Of a stretch of 64,000 bases of DNA, positions 9,268 to 17,057 are shown piece after piece. The translations under genes were made by a program, and so were the position numbers. The stretch is taken from NCBI RefSeq assembly GCF_051954455.1, contig NZ_JBQCHS010000033.1, forward strand, positions 62,001-126,000. Direction: 5' to 3'. The notes under the pieces are model-generated. The model had not been told where the DNA came from and made no database searches. It worked only from the letters and a program-made list of their open reading frames with translations. Origin of the DNA: Pseudolysinimonas sp051954455 (GTDB taxonomy: Bacteria > Actinomycetota > Actinomycetes > Actinomycetales > Microbacteriaceae). Within the stretch, counting starts at the first letter, position 1, and every line of letters begins with the position of its first letter.

Positions 9268-10223
9268 GCCGACTCCCCCGCGGCGCCGAGCGGGGCGAGC
9301 TCGGCCGCGCCGAGCTCCAGCAGCTCGTCCGCGACCCGGGCGGCGAGCTCCTCGCTGGGATCGCGCACGTCGGCGGCGTACATCGCGTGCGAGCTGGTGA
9401 GGGAGGAGCCCCCGTCGAGCGCGTAGACGCGGGCGCTCACGAAGAGCAGCCCGTCCTCCAGCAGGGCGTGCACGCCGAGCGGGGCGGCGCATCCGGCCTC
9501 CAGGCGGCGGAGCACGGCGCGCTCGGCCTCGGCCGCGAGCCGGGACGGCTGATGCTCGACCCGGCGGAGGGCGCTGGGGGTCTCCGCGGTGCGCGCCTCG
9601 ATCGCGAGCGCGCCCTGGGCGGGGGCGGTCGGCCAACCGGCGAGCGAGAGGGTCTCGGTGACGACGTCGCCGCGCCCGAGGCGCTCCACGCCGGCGGCCG
9701 CGAGGACGACGGCGTCGAGCCGGCGGTCCGACTCGATCCCGGCGTCCTCACCGCCCACCCGGCCGAGCCGCGTGTCGACGTTGCCGCGGATGTCGACGAC
9801 GTCGAGGTCGCCCCGACGCGCGAGCAGCTGAGCCCGGCGGCGCGGGGATCCCGTGCCGACCCGGGCGCCCTCGGGCAGTTCCGCGAGGGTCAGCCCGTCG
9901 CGGGCGGCGACCACGTCGCGCGCATCGCCGCGGGCGGGCACGGCGGCGATCGTCAGACCGTCGGCGGGTGCGGTCGGCAGATCCTTGTACGAGTGGATCA
10001 AGGCGTCCACCTCGCCCGCCGCGAGCGCCTCGCGCAGGGCGGTCACGAACACGCCGCTGCCGCCGAGGGCCGCCAGCGGGGTGCTGCGGTCGCGGTCGCC
10101 CCCCGACTCGATCACGACGAGCTCCGCGCCGAGACGCTCGGCGACCGGGCCCGCCTGCGCGAGCGCGAGCGCCGAGCCGCGGGTGCCGATCCGCAGCGGC
10201 CGGTCCGAGGAGGACGGGCTCAC
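9264..10223 (-). CDS. hemC: Hydroxymethylbilane synthase (porphobilinogen deaminase)
   Basis: A 319-residue enzyme polymerising four porphobilinogens into hydroxymethylbilane. RIGTRGSALALAQ near the N-terminus and the segment LEAGCAAPLGVHA, whose Cys anchors the dipyrromethane cofactor, are diagnostic. Substrate-binding arginines occur in VGTGSPRRRAQL. The GTG at 10223 overlaps the hemH stop (GTGA at 10220-10223), and its stop overlaps the hemD start, so the three genes are translationally coupled. Confidence 0.97.
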   Translation of the reverse strand: MSPSSSDRPLRIGTRGSALALAQAGPVAERLGAELVVIESGGDRDRSTPLAALGGSGVFVTALREALAAGEVDALIHSYKDLPTAPADGLTIAAVPARGDARDVVAARDGLTLAELPEGARVGTGSPRRRAQLLARRGDLDVVDIRGNVDTRLGRVGGEDAGIESDRRLDAVVLAAAGVERLGRGDVVTETLSLAGWPTAPAQGALAIEARTAETPSALRRVEHQPSRLAAEAERAVLRRLEAGCAAPLGVHALLEDGLLFVSARVYALDGGSSLTSSHAMYAADVRDPSEELAARVADELLELGAAELAPLGAAGESA

Positions 10224-11392
10224 GGCGCGATCCCGGAGATCGCCGGCTTGAACCCGAGGCGTGCGTTCTCGCAGCAACCGGGGCGGCAGACGTCGAACCA
10301 CGGGCCGAGCTCGGTGAGCGCGGGCCGATCGGCGGTCGGGACGCCCTGCACGCGCTCCATCACGAGGTCCACCAGGCCGCGCACGTAGGCCGGGTGCGTG
10401 CCCGGCGTCGGCGTGCGGATGGCGATGAGGCCATGCCCCTCGGCGGTCTCCGTGGCCTCGGTGTCGAGGTCCCAGAGCACCTCCATGTGGTCGCTCACGA
10501 AGCCGAGCGGCACGATGACCACCGCCTCGACGCCCTCGCCGGGCAGTTCCGCGATGACGTCGTTGACGTCGGGCTCGAGCCACGGCTGTGTGGGCGGGCC
10601 GGAGCGGCTCTGGTAGACGAGCTGCCAGGGGACGGTGGTTCCGGCCTCGCCCATGACCACCTCCGCGACCGCGAGGTGCTGCGTCGGGTACGCCCCGCCC
10701 GCGGGCCAGTCACGGTCGCGCGGGCCGGACCGCTCCGCGTCGCCGGTGGGGATGCTGTGGGTCGCGAACAGAACGCGGATCGCGGAGTCGGCGACGCCGC
10801 GATCCGCGAGGTCGGCGAGCGCCGTGCGCAATCCGTCGACGAACGGCGTGACGAAGCCCGGGTGGTCGAAGTACTGGCGCACCTTGTCGATCCGCAGCTC
10901 GCCCTCGAGACCCGTCGCCTCCAGCGCCATCGCGAAGTCCTCGCGGTACTGCCGGCAGGACGAGTAGGAGCTGTAGGCGCTCGTGGCCAGGCCGAGGAGC
11001 GTCGTGAAGCCGCGTTCCTTCGCCTCGCGCAGCGCGTCGGCCAGGTACGGATCCCAGTTGCGGTTGCCCCAGATGACCGGCAGGTCGATGCCACGGGAGG
11101 CGAGCTCCGCCTCGAGGGCGGCCTTCAGCTCCCGGTTCTGCTGGTTGATCGGGCTCACCCCGCCGAAGTGGCGGTAGTGGTGCGCGACCTCCTCGAGACG
11201 CTCGTCGGGGATGCCGCGGCCGCGGGTGACGTTGCGGAGGAACGGGATGACGTCATCCTGCCCCTCCGGGCCGCCGAAGCCGGCGAGCACGATCGCGTCG
11301 TACGCGACCGGGACCTCGACGTGCTCGGGTCCCGCCGCCGCCGGCGGCGTCGCGGCGAGGACCGGGCCGCCGTTGTTGGTGATGTGCGTCAT
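10220..11392 (-). CDS. hemH: Coproporphyrin III ferrochelatase
   Basis: A 390-residue ferrochelatase (CpfC in the coproporphyrin-dependent scheme) that inserts iron into coproporphyrin III. LAGFGGPEGQDDVIPFL starts the fold, and the iron/porphyrin site includes FATHSIPTG and VPLGFVSDHMEVLWD. A C-terminal CRPGCC cluster, together with an internal Cys in YSSCRQYRED, matches the cysteines that hold a [2Fe-2S] cluster in actinobacterial ferrochelatases. Immediate coupling to hemQ (ATGA overlap) and the presence of hemY/cgoX support coproporphyrin rather than protoporphyrin as substrate. Confidence 0.94.
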   Translation of the reverse strand: MTHITNNGGPVLAATPPAAAGPEHVEVPVAYDAIVLAGFGGPEGQDDVIPFLRNVTRGRGIPDERLEEVAHHYRHFGGVSPINQQNRELKAALEAELASRGIDLPVIWGNRNWDPYLADALREAKERGFTTLLGLATSAYSSYSSCRQYREDFAMALEATGLEGELRIDKVRQYFDHPGFVTPFVDGLRTALADLADRGVADSAIRVLFATHSIPTGDAERSGPRDRDWPAGGAYPTQHLAVAEVVMGEAGTTVPWQLVYQSRSGPPTQPWLEPDVNDVIAELPGEGVEAVVIVPLGFVSDHMEVLWDLDTEATETAEGHGLIAIRTPTPGTHPAYVRGLVDLVMERVQGVPTADRPALTELGPWFDVCRPGCCENARLGFKPAISGIAP

Positions 11393-12057
11393 CGGGCGAC
11401 CTCGCCGAGTTCGGAGGCCTCGATCCGGCGCCCGGTGTAGAACGGGATCTCCTCGCGCACGTGCAGACGTGCCCGGGTGTGACGGATGTCGCGCATGAGG
11501 TCGACGAGATCGATCGGGTCGTCGGACTCGAGGGCGAGGATCCACTCGTAGTCGCCGAGCGCGAACGCGGCCACCGTGTTGGGCTGCACGGTGGAGTGCT
11601 GCGAGCCGCGGCGCCCGTGCTCGGCGAGCAGCTCGCGCCGTTCGGCGTCCGGCAGCAGGTACCACTCGAACGAGCGCACGAAGGGGTAGACCGTCACCCA
11701 TCCCTTCGGGGCGAGCCCGCGCGCGAAGGCGGGGGAGTGATCCGGGCTGAACTCGGCGTCGCGGTGCACGCCCATGACGTTCCACACCGGCGCCATCTCG
11801 TGGAAGGGGGCGGTGCGCCGGAGCCGGCGCAGCGCCTCCTGGAGCTCCTGCGCCTGTCGGCCGACGAGCCAGACCATGAGGTCGGCGTCGGCGCGCAGGC
11901 CGGAGACGTCGTAGAACCCGCGCACCTCGACGGCGTCGCCCACGGCGGCCTCCGGCGAGTCGACGACGGGTTCCTCGGACTGGGCGCGCCACTCGGGATC
12001 GCGCCGGAAGACCGCCCACAGCGCATACGCGTTGGGCTCGGGAGTCGGGCCGCTCAC
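11389..12057 (-). CDS. hemQ: Coproheme decarboxylase (HemQ/ChdC)
   Basis: A 222-residue chlorite-dismutase-fold protein that decarboxylates coproheme to heme b, the final step of the coproporphyrin route. VTVYPFVRSFEWYLLP is the strongly conserved actinobacterial HemQ segment, including the Tyr expected to take part in radical decarboxylation, and NTVAAFALGDYEWILA follows. The start is GTG. A 75-bp gap separates it from the upstream small membrane gene, enough for a separate promoter, although no convincing box was seen. It overlaps hemH by 4 bp. Confidence 0.94.
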   Translation of the reverse strand: MSGPTPEPNAYALWAVFRRDPEWRAQSEEPVVDSPEAAVGDAVEVRGFYDVSGLRADADLMVWLVGRQAQELQEALRRLRRTAPFHEMAPVWNVMGVHRDAEFSPDHSPAFARGLAPKGWVTVYPFVRSFEWYLLPDAERRELLAEHGRRGSQHSTVQPNTVAAFALGDYEWILALESDDPIDLVDLMRDIRHTRARLHVREEIPFYTGRRIEASELGEVAR

Positions 12058-12132
12058 GCGACCATCCTCACCCCGACTCCGGGTCAGGGGTTAATCAGCG
12101 AGCGCTCAGCTTGAACGCGCGGCCGGGAGGGA

Positions 12133-12345
12133 TCAGTCGCGATTCGCGACGACGGCCCAGACGATGAGGCCGGCGGCGACCGCCGCGATCCCGACGCCCA
12201 CGCCGACCACGAGGAGCGGGTTGGCCCGATACGCCTCGCCGACGCGCTTCGGGACGTTGAGCTTGTCCTCGAGGGCGTCGAGCGTCCGCTCGAGATCGCG
12301 TCGCGCCTGGGCGGCCTGATCCCGGGCCTCGTCCACGGTGGTCAT
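12133..12345 (-). CDS. DUF3618 small membrane protein
   Basis: A 70-residue protein. The N-terminal half is an amphipathic helix of DUF3618 type (EARDQAAQARRDLERTLDAL, followed by LEDKLNVPKR), and the C-terminal half is one transmembrane helix around residues 44-66 (LLVVGVGVGIAAVAAGLIVW). Such proteins are commonly encoded next to the holin-like and YtxH-like proteins seen upstream. The function is unknown; envelope or stress roles are usually assumed. Its start overlaps the preceding gene by 4 bp (ATGA). Confidence 0.85.
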   Translation of the reverse strand: MTTVDEARDQAAQARRDLERTLDALEDKLNVPKRVGEAYRANPLLVVGVGVGIAAVAAGLIVWAVVANRD

Positions 12346-12749
12346 GCGGCTCCTCGCTTCCCGAGTCCGCGGATGGTGCGGACGTCGCTCTGCAGGCTGT
12401 GAAGGGACTCGCTCGGGATCGGCGGGATCCCGCGCTTCAGGACGCGCCAGCCGATGAGCGCCAGGATCACCGCCACGATCAGCAGGACCGCGGCGACGAG
12501 CAGCGCCGCCAGCCAGCCCGGCAGGACGAGCGACAGAGCGAGGATCGCTGCGGTCAGCAGCACGCCGAACATGAAGCCGAGCACGATGACGGCGCCGAGC
12601 AGCAGGCCCGCACCGATGCCGAGCGACTTGATCTTGCCGATGACCTCGGTCTTCAGCAGCTGGATCTCCGCGTGGACCAGGTCGGTGACGCGACCCGGCA
12701 GCTCACTGACGAGCTCGACGAGGGAGGGGGAGCGGGTGGCGGAGGCCAT
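12342..12749 (-). CDS. Phage-holin-superfamily (DUF1469-like) membrane protein
   Basis: A 135-residue protein with an N-terminal amphipathic helix (SLVELVSELPGRVTDLVHAE), two adjacent transmembrane helices around residues 45-95, and a basic cytoplasmic tail. It matches the actinobacterial holin-X/DUF1469 group, which despite the name consists mostly of chromosomal genes of unknown role. No lysin or phage structural gene is near, so it is not evidence of a prophage. It is cotranscribed with the DUF3618 and YtxH genes. Confidence 0.8.
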   Translation of the reverse strand: MASATRSPSLVELVSELPGRVTDLVHAEIQLLKTEVIGKIKSLGIGAGLLLGAVIVLGFMFGVLLTAAILALSLVLPGWLAALLVAAVLLIVAVILALIGWRVLKRGIPPIPSESLHSLQSDVRTIRGLGKRGAA

Positions 12750-12761
12750 GGCGGCCGCCGA

Positions 12762-13085
12762 TCAGCTCTCGGCGGACCGCGGCTTCGACGCGGTCGACCG
12801 ATTCGCCCCGGACGACGAGGACCGGGTCCGCGTCGTCGTCGAGGCGGGCTTGCGGTTGGAGATCTGGCGCACGACCTTCTTGGCGTTGTCGGCGACGATC
12901 TCGGCGACCTCGGGCGCCTTGTCCTTCACGTAGTCCTCGACCGCATCCACCTGCTTCTGCACGCGCGGGTCGTTCCAGAGGCGGGCGGCCTGCGTCTTGA
13001 GCTTCTCGTACTGCTCGCGGCCGGCGCGCGTGCCGAGCACGTAGCCGACGCCGAGGCCGGCGATGAAGAGGAGCTTGCCTTTCAT
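12762..13085 (-). CDS. YtxH-like small membrane protein
   Basis: A 107-residue protein beginning MKGKLLFIAGLGVGYVLGTR, a short transmembrane helix with glycine packing motifs, followed by RAGREQYEKLKTQAARLWND, typical of YtxH proteins, and a Ser/Thr/Arg-rich tail. A GAAGGGAA ribosome-binding site precedes the ATG. It follows hemY by 34 bp and precedes the holin-like gene by 12 bp, so it is probably part of the hem transcript. Homologous families are often stress-induced; regulation cannot be read here. Confidence 0.8.
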   Translation of the reverse strand: MKGKLLFIAGLGVGYVLGTRAGREQYEKLKTQAARLWNDPRVQKQVDAVEDYVKDKAPEVAEIVADNAKKVVRQISNRKPASTTTRTRSSSSGANRSTASKPRSAES

Positions 13086-13119
13086 GGGCGTTCCCTTCGG
13101 TCGAGGAGGAGAGTCCTCA

Positions 13120-14388
13120 TCAGTCTGTCGCGGAGTCGGTCCCGCCCGACAGCGCGCCCAGGAGCCTCCCTGCTTCGCGCTCGGCGGCGCCGATCACCGC
13201 GGCCAGGCCCGTTCCGCTCTCAGCCTCCCCGATCCGATGCATTCCGTCAACGGCATGAGTGCGCGCGACCGCGCGGCGCCACGGGACGACCGCCACGTCC
13301 AGCGGGCTCGGGAGGTCGATGCCGAGCAGCGCGGAGGCGTCGGCCCGCGCGGTCTCCGCCGGGTCGGTGAGGTCGTGGCGGTCATAGGAGAGGCGGAGCA
13401 GGTGCACCCCGGCGGCCTGCTCCCGCATCCACTCCCACTTGGCGGTGAGGTGCGTGAGGGCGCGCGCCCGCACGCCGGGCGCCTCCGCCGCGACGAGGAG
13501 GCCCGTGCCGCGCGGGGCGTCGTCGAGGGCCGGGTCGTCGACGGCGAGCACGACGACCGAGACGAGACGGTCGTCGCCGGTCGGCGCGGCCGTGGCCAGG
13601 GTCACGCGGCCCTCGACGCCGCCGGCGCGCTCGGGGGTGACCGCGCCGAGATCGATCGCGGCGCCCCGCCGCACGTCGACCCCGAAGAGCTCGAGGTCGG
13701 CGGTCACCTCGTCGACGAGCCGCGCCATCCCGCCGCGGATGCCGCCGACCTGGGATCCGGCCGTCGCGCTCTCGCGCAGGCTCAACACGGCGTGCGCGAG
13801 CGATCCTTCGCGGAGGAGCGCGGCACGCAGGCCGGGGTTCGCCCGGTCGAGGGGGAGGTCGTCCGCGCGGGTCGAGTGGACGCCGCGCACGATCGGATCG
13901 ACGAGCTCTTCGAGGACCGCGTCGCCCATCCGGCGGCGGACCAGCTCGCCGAGGGTCGTCGCGTCCGCGCCGACGGTCGCGGGCATCACCACGTCGAGCT
14001 GCGCCCGCATGGCCGCCCGGGTGCCGACGGCCGCGATTACGTCGGCGGCGAGCGGCACGCCGGGGATGCCCAGCAGACTGGTCGCCGGCAGCGCCTGCGC
14101 CGTCCCGTCGGCGCGGTAGAGCCAGGCGGGGGAGGCGACGGGCGCGACGATCTCGCCGCCGAGACCGATCTCGGTCGCGAGCTGCGCCACGACGCCGCCG
14201 CGGGTGGCGAACGACTCCGCCCCGCCGTCCACGTCGATGCCCGCGACCCGCACGCGACGGACCTGACCGCCCAGCCGGTCGGAGGCCTCCAGGAGGACGA
14301 CGCGACGGCCGGCCATCGCGAGCCGTCGGGCGAGCACGAGCCCGGCGACGCCGCCGCCGACCACGACCTCGTCGACGCGCTCCGGCAC
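13120..14388 (-). CDS. hemY: Coproporphyrinogen III oxidase, HemY/CgoX type
   Basis: A 422-residue FAD enzyme removing six electrons from coproporphyrinogen III to give coproporphyrin III. The FAD dinucleotide fold is at the start (EVVVGGGVAGLVLARRLA, then VVLLEASDRLGGQ). GGMARLVDEVTADL and the C-terminal AVDGMHRIGEAESGTGLAA segment are typical of the family. Pairing with HemQ implies the coproporphyrin route. The GTG at 14388 shares one base with the hemE stop (TAGTG). The last Gly-rich C-terminal FAD contacts are only weakly recognisable. Confidence 0.92.
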   Translation of the reverse strand: MPERVDEVVVGGGVAGLVLARRLAMAGRRVVLLEASDRLGGQVRRVRVAGIDVDGGAESFATRGGVVAQLATEIGLGGEIVAPVASPAWLYRADGTAQALPATSLLGIPGVPLAADVIAAVGTRAAMRAQLDVVMPATVGADATTLGELVRRRMGDAVLEELVDPIVRGVHSTRADDLPLDRANPGLRAALLREGSLAHAVLSLRESATAGSQVGGIRGGMARLVDEVTADLELFGVDVRRGAAIDLGAVTPERAGGVEGRVTLATAAPTGDDRLVSVVVLAVDDPALDDAPRGTGLLVAAEAPGVRARALTHLTAKWEWMREQAAGVHLLRLSYDRHDLTDPAETARADASALLGIDLPSPLDVAVVPWRRAVARTHAVDGMHRIGEAESGTGLAAVIGAAEREAGRLLGALSGGTDSATD

Positions 14389-15446
14389 TACCGCTCCTCG
14401 TGCACCAGGGCGACGAGCCGGGTCAGCACGTCGGGGTCGGTCTCGGGCGGCACGCCGTGGCCGAGGTTGACGACGTGCGCGGGCGCGGCCTCCCCGCGCT
14501 GCATGACGTCGCGCGCGTGGGCCGCGAGCAAGTCCCAGGGCGCGAAGAGGTAGGCCGGGTCGATGTTGCCCTGGATCGGCAGCGGGGTGCCGAGGCGCTC
14601 CACCGCCGCGTCGAGCGGCAGCCGCCAGTCGACGCCGATGACGTCCGCCCCGGTCAGCGGGAGGAGGTCGAGCACCTCCCCGGTGCCGAGACCGAAGTGC
14701 ACCCGCGGGACGTCGGTGCCACGGAGGGCGTCGAACGCGCGACGGGAGTGCGGAAGGACGCGACGCTGGTAGTCGCGGCGGGAGAGCGTGCCCATCCAGG
14801 AGTCGAAGAGCTGCGCGACGCTCGCCCCCGCCTCGACCTGCGCTCGGAGGAACGCGCCCGTGACGTCGGCGCACCAGTTGAGGAGCGTGGCCCAGGTGTG
14901 CGGGTCGGAGACCATGAGCGCCCGCGTGCGCAGCTGATCCTTCGAGGGGCCGCCCTCGACCAGGTAGGAGGCCAGTGTGTAGGGTGCCCCGCCGAACGCG
15001 ATGAGCGGCGTGGAGCCCAGCTCCGCCACCACGATCCCGACCGCCTCGCGGATCGGGGCGAAGGCGCTCGGGTCGACCGGCCGGAGCTTCAGCACGTCGG
15101 CCGCCGTGCGCACCGGCTCGTCGATGACCGGGCCGCGGCCCGGCGCGATGCGCACGCCGACGCCGGAGAGCAGCACCGGCACGACGATGTCGCTGAAGTA
15201 CACCGCCGCGTCGACGCCGTGCCGCCGCACCGGCTGGAGGGTGATCTCGGCCGCCAGGTCGGGGGTGAGGCAGGCGTCGAGCATCTCGGTGCCCTCGCGC
15301 GCCGCCCGGTACTCCGGCAGCGAACGGCCGGCCTGGCGCATGAACCAGACGGGGCGCGTGTCGGGGCGGTCGCCGCGCATGGCACGCACGAGCGGAGAGG
15401 TGGCGGTCAGCCCGTCGGAGAGCGGGTGGCCGGCTGGCAGAGTCAC
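14388..15446 (-). CDS. hemE: Uroporphyrinogen decarboxylase
   Basis: A 352-residue enzyme decarboxylating uroporphyrinogen III to coproporphyrinogen III. RPVWFMRQAGRSLPEYR near the N-terminus is the diagnostic substrate-binding segment, and FSDIVVPVLLSGVGV carries the catalytic Asp region. The GTG at 15446 is preceded by TAGCCT at spacing 6, so this first gene of the hem run appears leaderless. It is divergent from hemA across a 59-bp shared promoter region. Confidence 0.97.
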   Translation of the reverse strand: MTLPAGHPLSDGLTATSPLVRAMRGDRPDTRPVWFMRQAGRSLPEYRAAREGTEMLDACLTPDLAAEITLQPVRRHGVDAAVYFSDIVVPVLLSGVGVRIAPGRGPVIDEPVRTAADVLKLRPVDPSAFAPIREAVGIVVAELGSTPLIAFGGAPYTLASYLVEGGPSKDQLRTRALMVSDPHTWATLLNWCADVTGAFLRAQVEAGASVAQLFDSWMGTLSRRDYQRRVLPHSRRAFDALRGTDVPRVHFGLGTGEVLDLLPLTGADVIGVDWRLPLDAAVERLGTPLPIQGNIDPAYLFAPWDLLAAHARDVMQRGEAAPAHVVNLGHGVPPETDPDVLTRLVALVHEER

Positions 15447-15452
15447 GGTTCC

Positions 15453-15458
15453 AGGCTA
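15453..15458 (-). promoter_or_regulatory. -10 box for hemE and the downstream hem run
   Basis: TAGCCT on the minus strand is 6 bases from the GTG at 15446. It shares the 59-bp hemE/hemA divergent region with the hemA box at 15493. Confidence 0.5.
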
Positions 15459-15492
15459 GGTGCTCGAGCCTGAGCGTTCGGATTCGGCGGGG

Positions 15493-15498
15493 TACCCT
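15493..15498 (+). promoter_or_regulatory. -10 box for hemA
   Basis: TACCCT is 7 bases before the GTG at 15506. A GGAGG overlaps the spacer, so either leaderless or short-leader initiation is possible. Confidence 0.5.
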
Positions 15499-15505
15499 GG
15501 AGGAC

Positions 15506-16747
15506 GTGCTGTTCTGCGTGACCGCGAGTCACCGCGACACCGAGTTCGACGTCCTCGACCGGGTCTCGCGGCGCGTCGAGGGCACCGCGGAGCGGCTCGC
15601 CGGCACCGACGGTGTGAACGGCGCGATCGTGCTGGCCACCTGCAACCGGTTCGAGGCGTACCTCGACGTCGAGCCGGATGAGTTGCCGCGCGCAGCCGAT
15701 CTGGTGTTCGCCGCGCTCGGCGACGCGGCGGGCGACGACGCGACCGCGGTGCGCGCGTCGGCCCGCACGATGGAGGGCGACGAGGTCGCCCGGCACCTCT
15801 TCGCGGTCGCCGCGGGGCTGGAGTCCATGGTCCTCGGCGAGGACGAGATCAGCGGTCAGGTGCAGCGCGCGCTCACCTCGGCGCGCGCCGAGGGCACCGT
15901 GAGCGGAGAGCTCGACGCCGTCTTCCAGCGCGCTGCGCGCACCTCGCGCTCCGTCCGCTCGGCCGTCGACCTCGGCGGCGCGGGCCGGTCGGTCGCGCGC
16001 CTCGCGCTCGACCTCGCCTCCAGCCGGGTCACCGACTGGGCGCGCGAGGCCGTGCTCGTCGTCGGAACGGGCCAGTACGCCGCGACGACCATCGCCGGGC
16101 TCCGCGCGCGCGGCGCCACCGACATCCGCGTGTTCTCCGCCACCGGGCGGGCCGACGGGTTCGCGCTGCGCTTCGGCGCGCGCGCCGAGCACGACCTCCG
16201 CGACGCGATCGCCGACGCCGACCTCGTGATCACCTGCACGGCCCGCTACACCGTGGTGCCCGAGCACATCCCGGCCGAGCCGCCGGCCGACGGGCGCAGC
16301 CGCCTCGTGATCGACCTCGGGCTGCCGCGCAACGTCGACCCCGCCGTCGGCGCGCTGCCGGGTGTCGAGCTGCTCGACCTCGAGATCCTCGCCCTCCACG
16401 CTCCGCTGCCGGAACTCGGCGTCGACGCGCACCGCATGGTCGGCGCGGCGGTCGCGGAGTACGCGGCCGAGCGGGCCGCGGCTCCCGGCATCGTCGCCTT
16501 CCGCCGCCACGTGCTCGGCGTGCTCGAGAGCGAGCTGGCCCGTGCCGCCGCCAGGGGCGCCGACGAGACGACCCTGACCGCGATGCGGCACCTCGCCGGG
16601 GTGCTCGTGCACGGGCCCTCGGTGCGGGCGCGGGCGCTCGCGAGCGAGGGACGCGCGGCGGAGTTCGAGCGGGGGCTGGAGGCGGTCTTCGGCCTCCGGG
16701 TGGAGACCGAGGACCGCCTCGACGGCCGGCGCGACGCGAGCGCGTAG
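15506..16747 (+). CDS. hemA: Glutamyl-tRNA reductase
   Basis: A 413-residue enzyme reducing glutamyl-tRNA to glutamate-1-semialdehyde, the committed step of C5 heme synthesis. The catalytic Cys is Cys46 in LATCNRFEAYLDV. MVLGEDEISGQVQRAL, the NADPH-domain segment VLVVGTGQYAATT, and the C-terminal dimerisation helices are all present. CTGGAGG precedes the GTG start. It is transcribed away from the other hem genes, so first-step control can differ from that of the rest. Confidence 0.97.
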   Translation: MLFCVTASHRDTEFDVLDRVSRRVEGTAERLAGTDGVNGAIVLATCNRFEAYLDVEPDELPRAADLVFAALGDAAGDDATAVRASARTMEGDEVARHLFAVAAGLESMVLGEDEISGQVQRALTSARAEGTVSGELDAVFQRAARTSRSVRSAVDLGGAGRSVARLALDLASSRVTDWAREAVLVVGTGQYAATTIAGLRARGATDIRVFSATGRADGFALRFGARAEHDLRDAIADADLVITCTARYTVVPEHIPAEPPADGRSRLVIDLGLPRNVDPAVGALPGVELLDLEILALHAPLPELGVDAHRMVGAAVAEYAAERAAAPGIVAFRRHVLGVLESELARAAARGADETTLTAMRHLAGVLVHGPSVRARALASEGRAAEFERGLEAVFGLRVETEDRLDGRRDASA

Positions 16748-16770
16748 GCCGCGTCCGCCGGCGAGCGGTG

Positions 16771-17036
16771 CCGGTCGCTTCTCAGCGCCGACCGGATCCG
16801 CTTTCCGCGGCACCGCGGCGAGGGATGCGCCCGGGGCCGCGAGCTCTCGCTCACGACCCCGGGTTCCGGCCACCGGCCGGTCTCTCAGCGCGCGTGGGTC
16901 GGGGGTTCCCCCGGCTGAGAGGGAGCCGCGTGGGGGATCAGCGAGACGGTGTCTCGCTCCGCGGCTTCTGGACGCTCATCGACGAGCGTCCAGAGCGGTG
17001 CCCCGCCCTGGCTCTCAGCTTCCAGGACAGGGCACC
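16771..17036. repeat. Array of six stem-loops between hemA and the LALTG protein gene
   Basis: The 310-bp gap 16748-17057 separates two convergent genes and is filled by inverted repeats. They are: CCGGTCG/CGACCGG (16771-16777, 16789-16795); CCCGGGG/CCCCGGG (16830-16836, 16857-16863) enclosing GCGAG/CTCGC; CTCTCAGC/GCTGAGAG (16882-16889, 16914-16921) enclosing GGGGG-TT-CCCCC; GCGAGAC-GGT-GTCTCGC (16941-16957); CTGGACGCTC/GAGCGTCCAG (16968-16977, 16984-16993); and a 15-bp stem with two mismatches (16997-17011, 17022-17036). They probably include terminators for both genes, but six exceed what termination needs. No T-run follows any of them. Confidence 0.75.
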
Positions 17037-17057
17037 GGCTCGGGTTCCGACTGCTGC

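Noticed and set aside
12342..12749. Holin-like gene as a sign of a prophage
   Set aside because: No lysin, portal, capsid or integrase is nearby, and the holin-X/DUF1469 family is mainly chromosomal.
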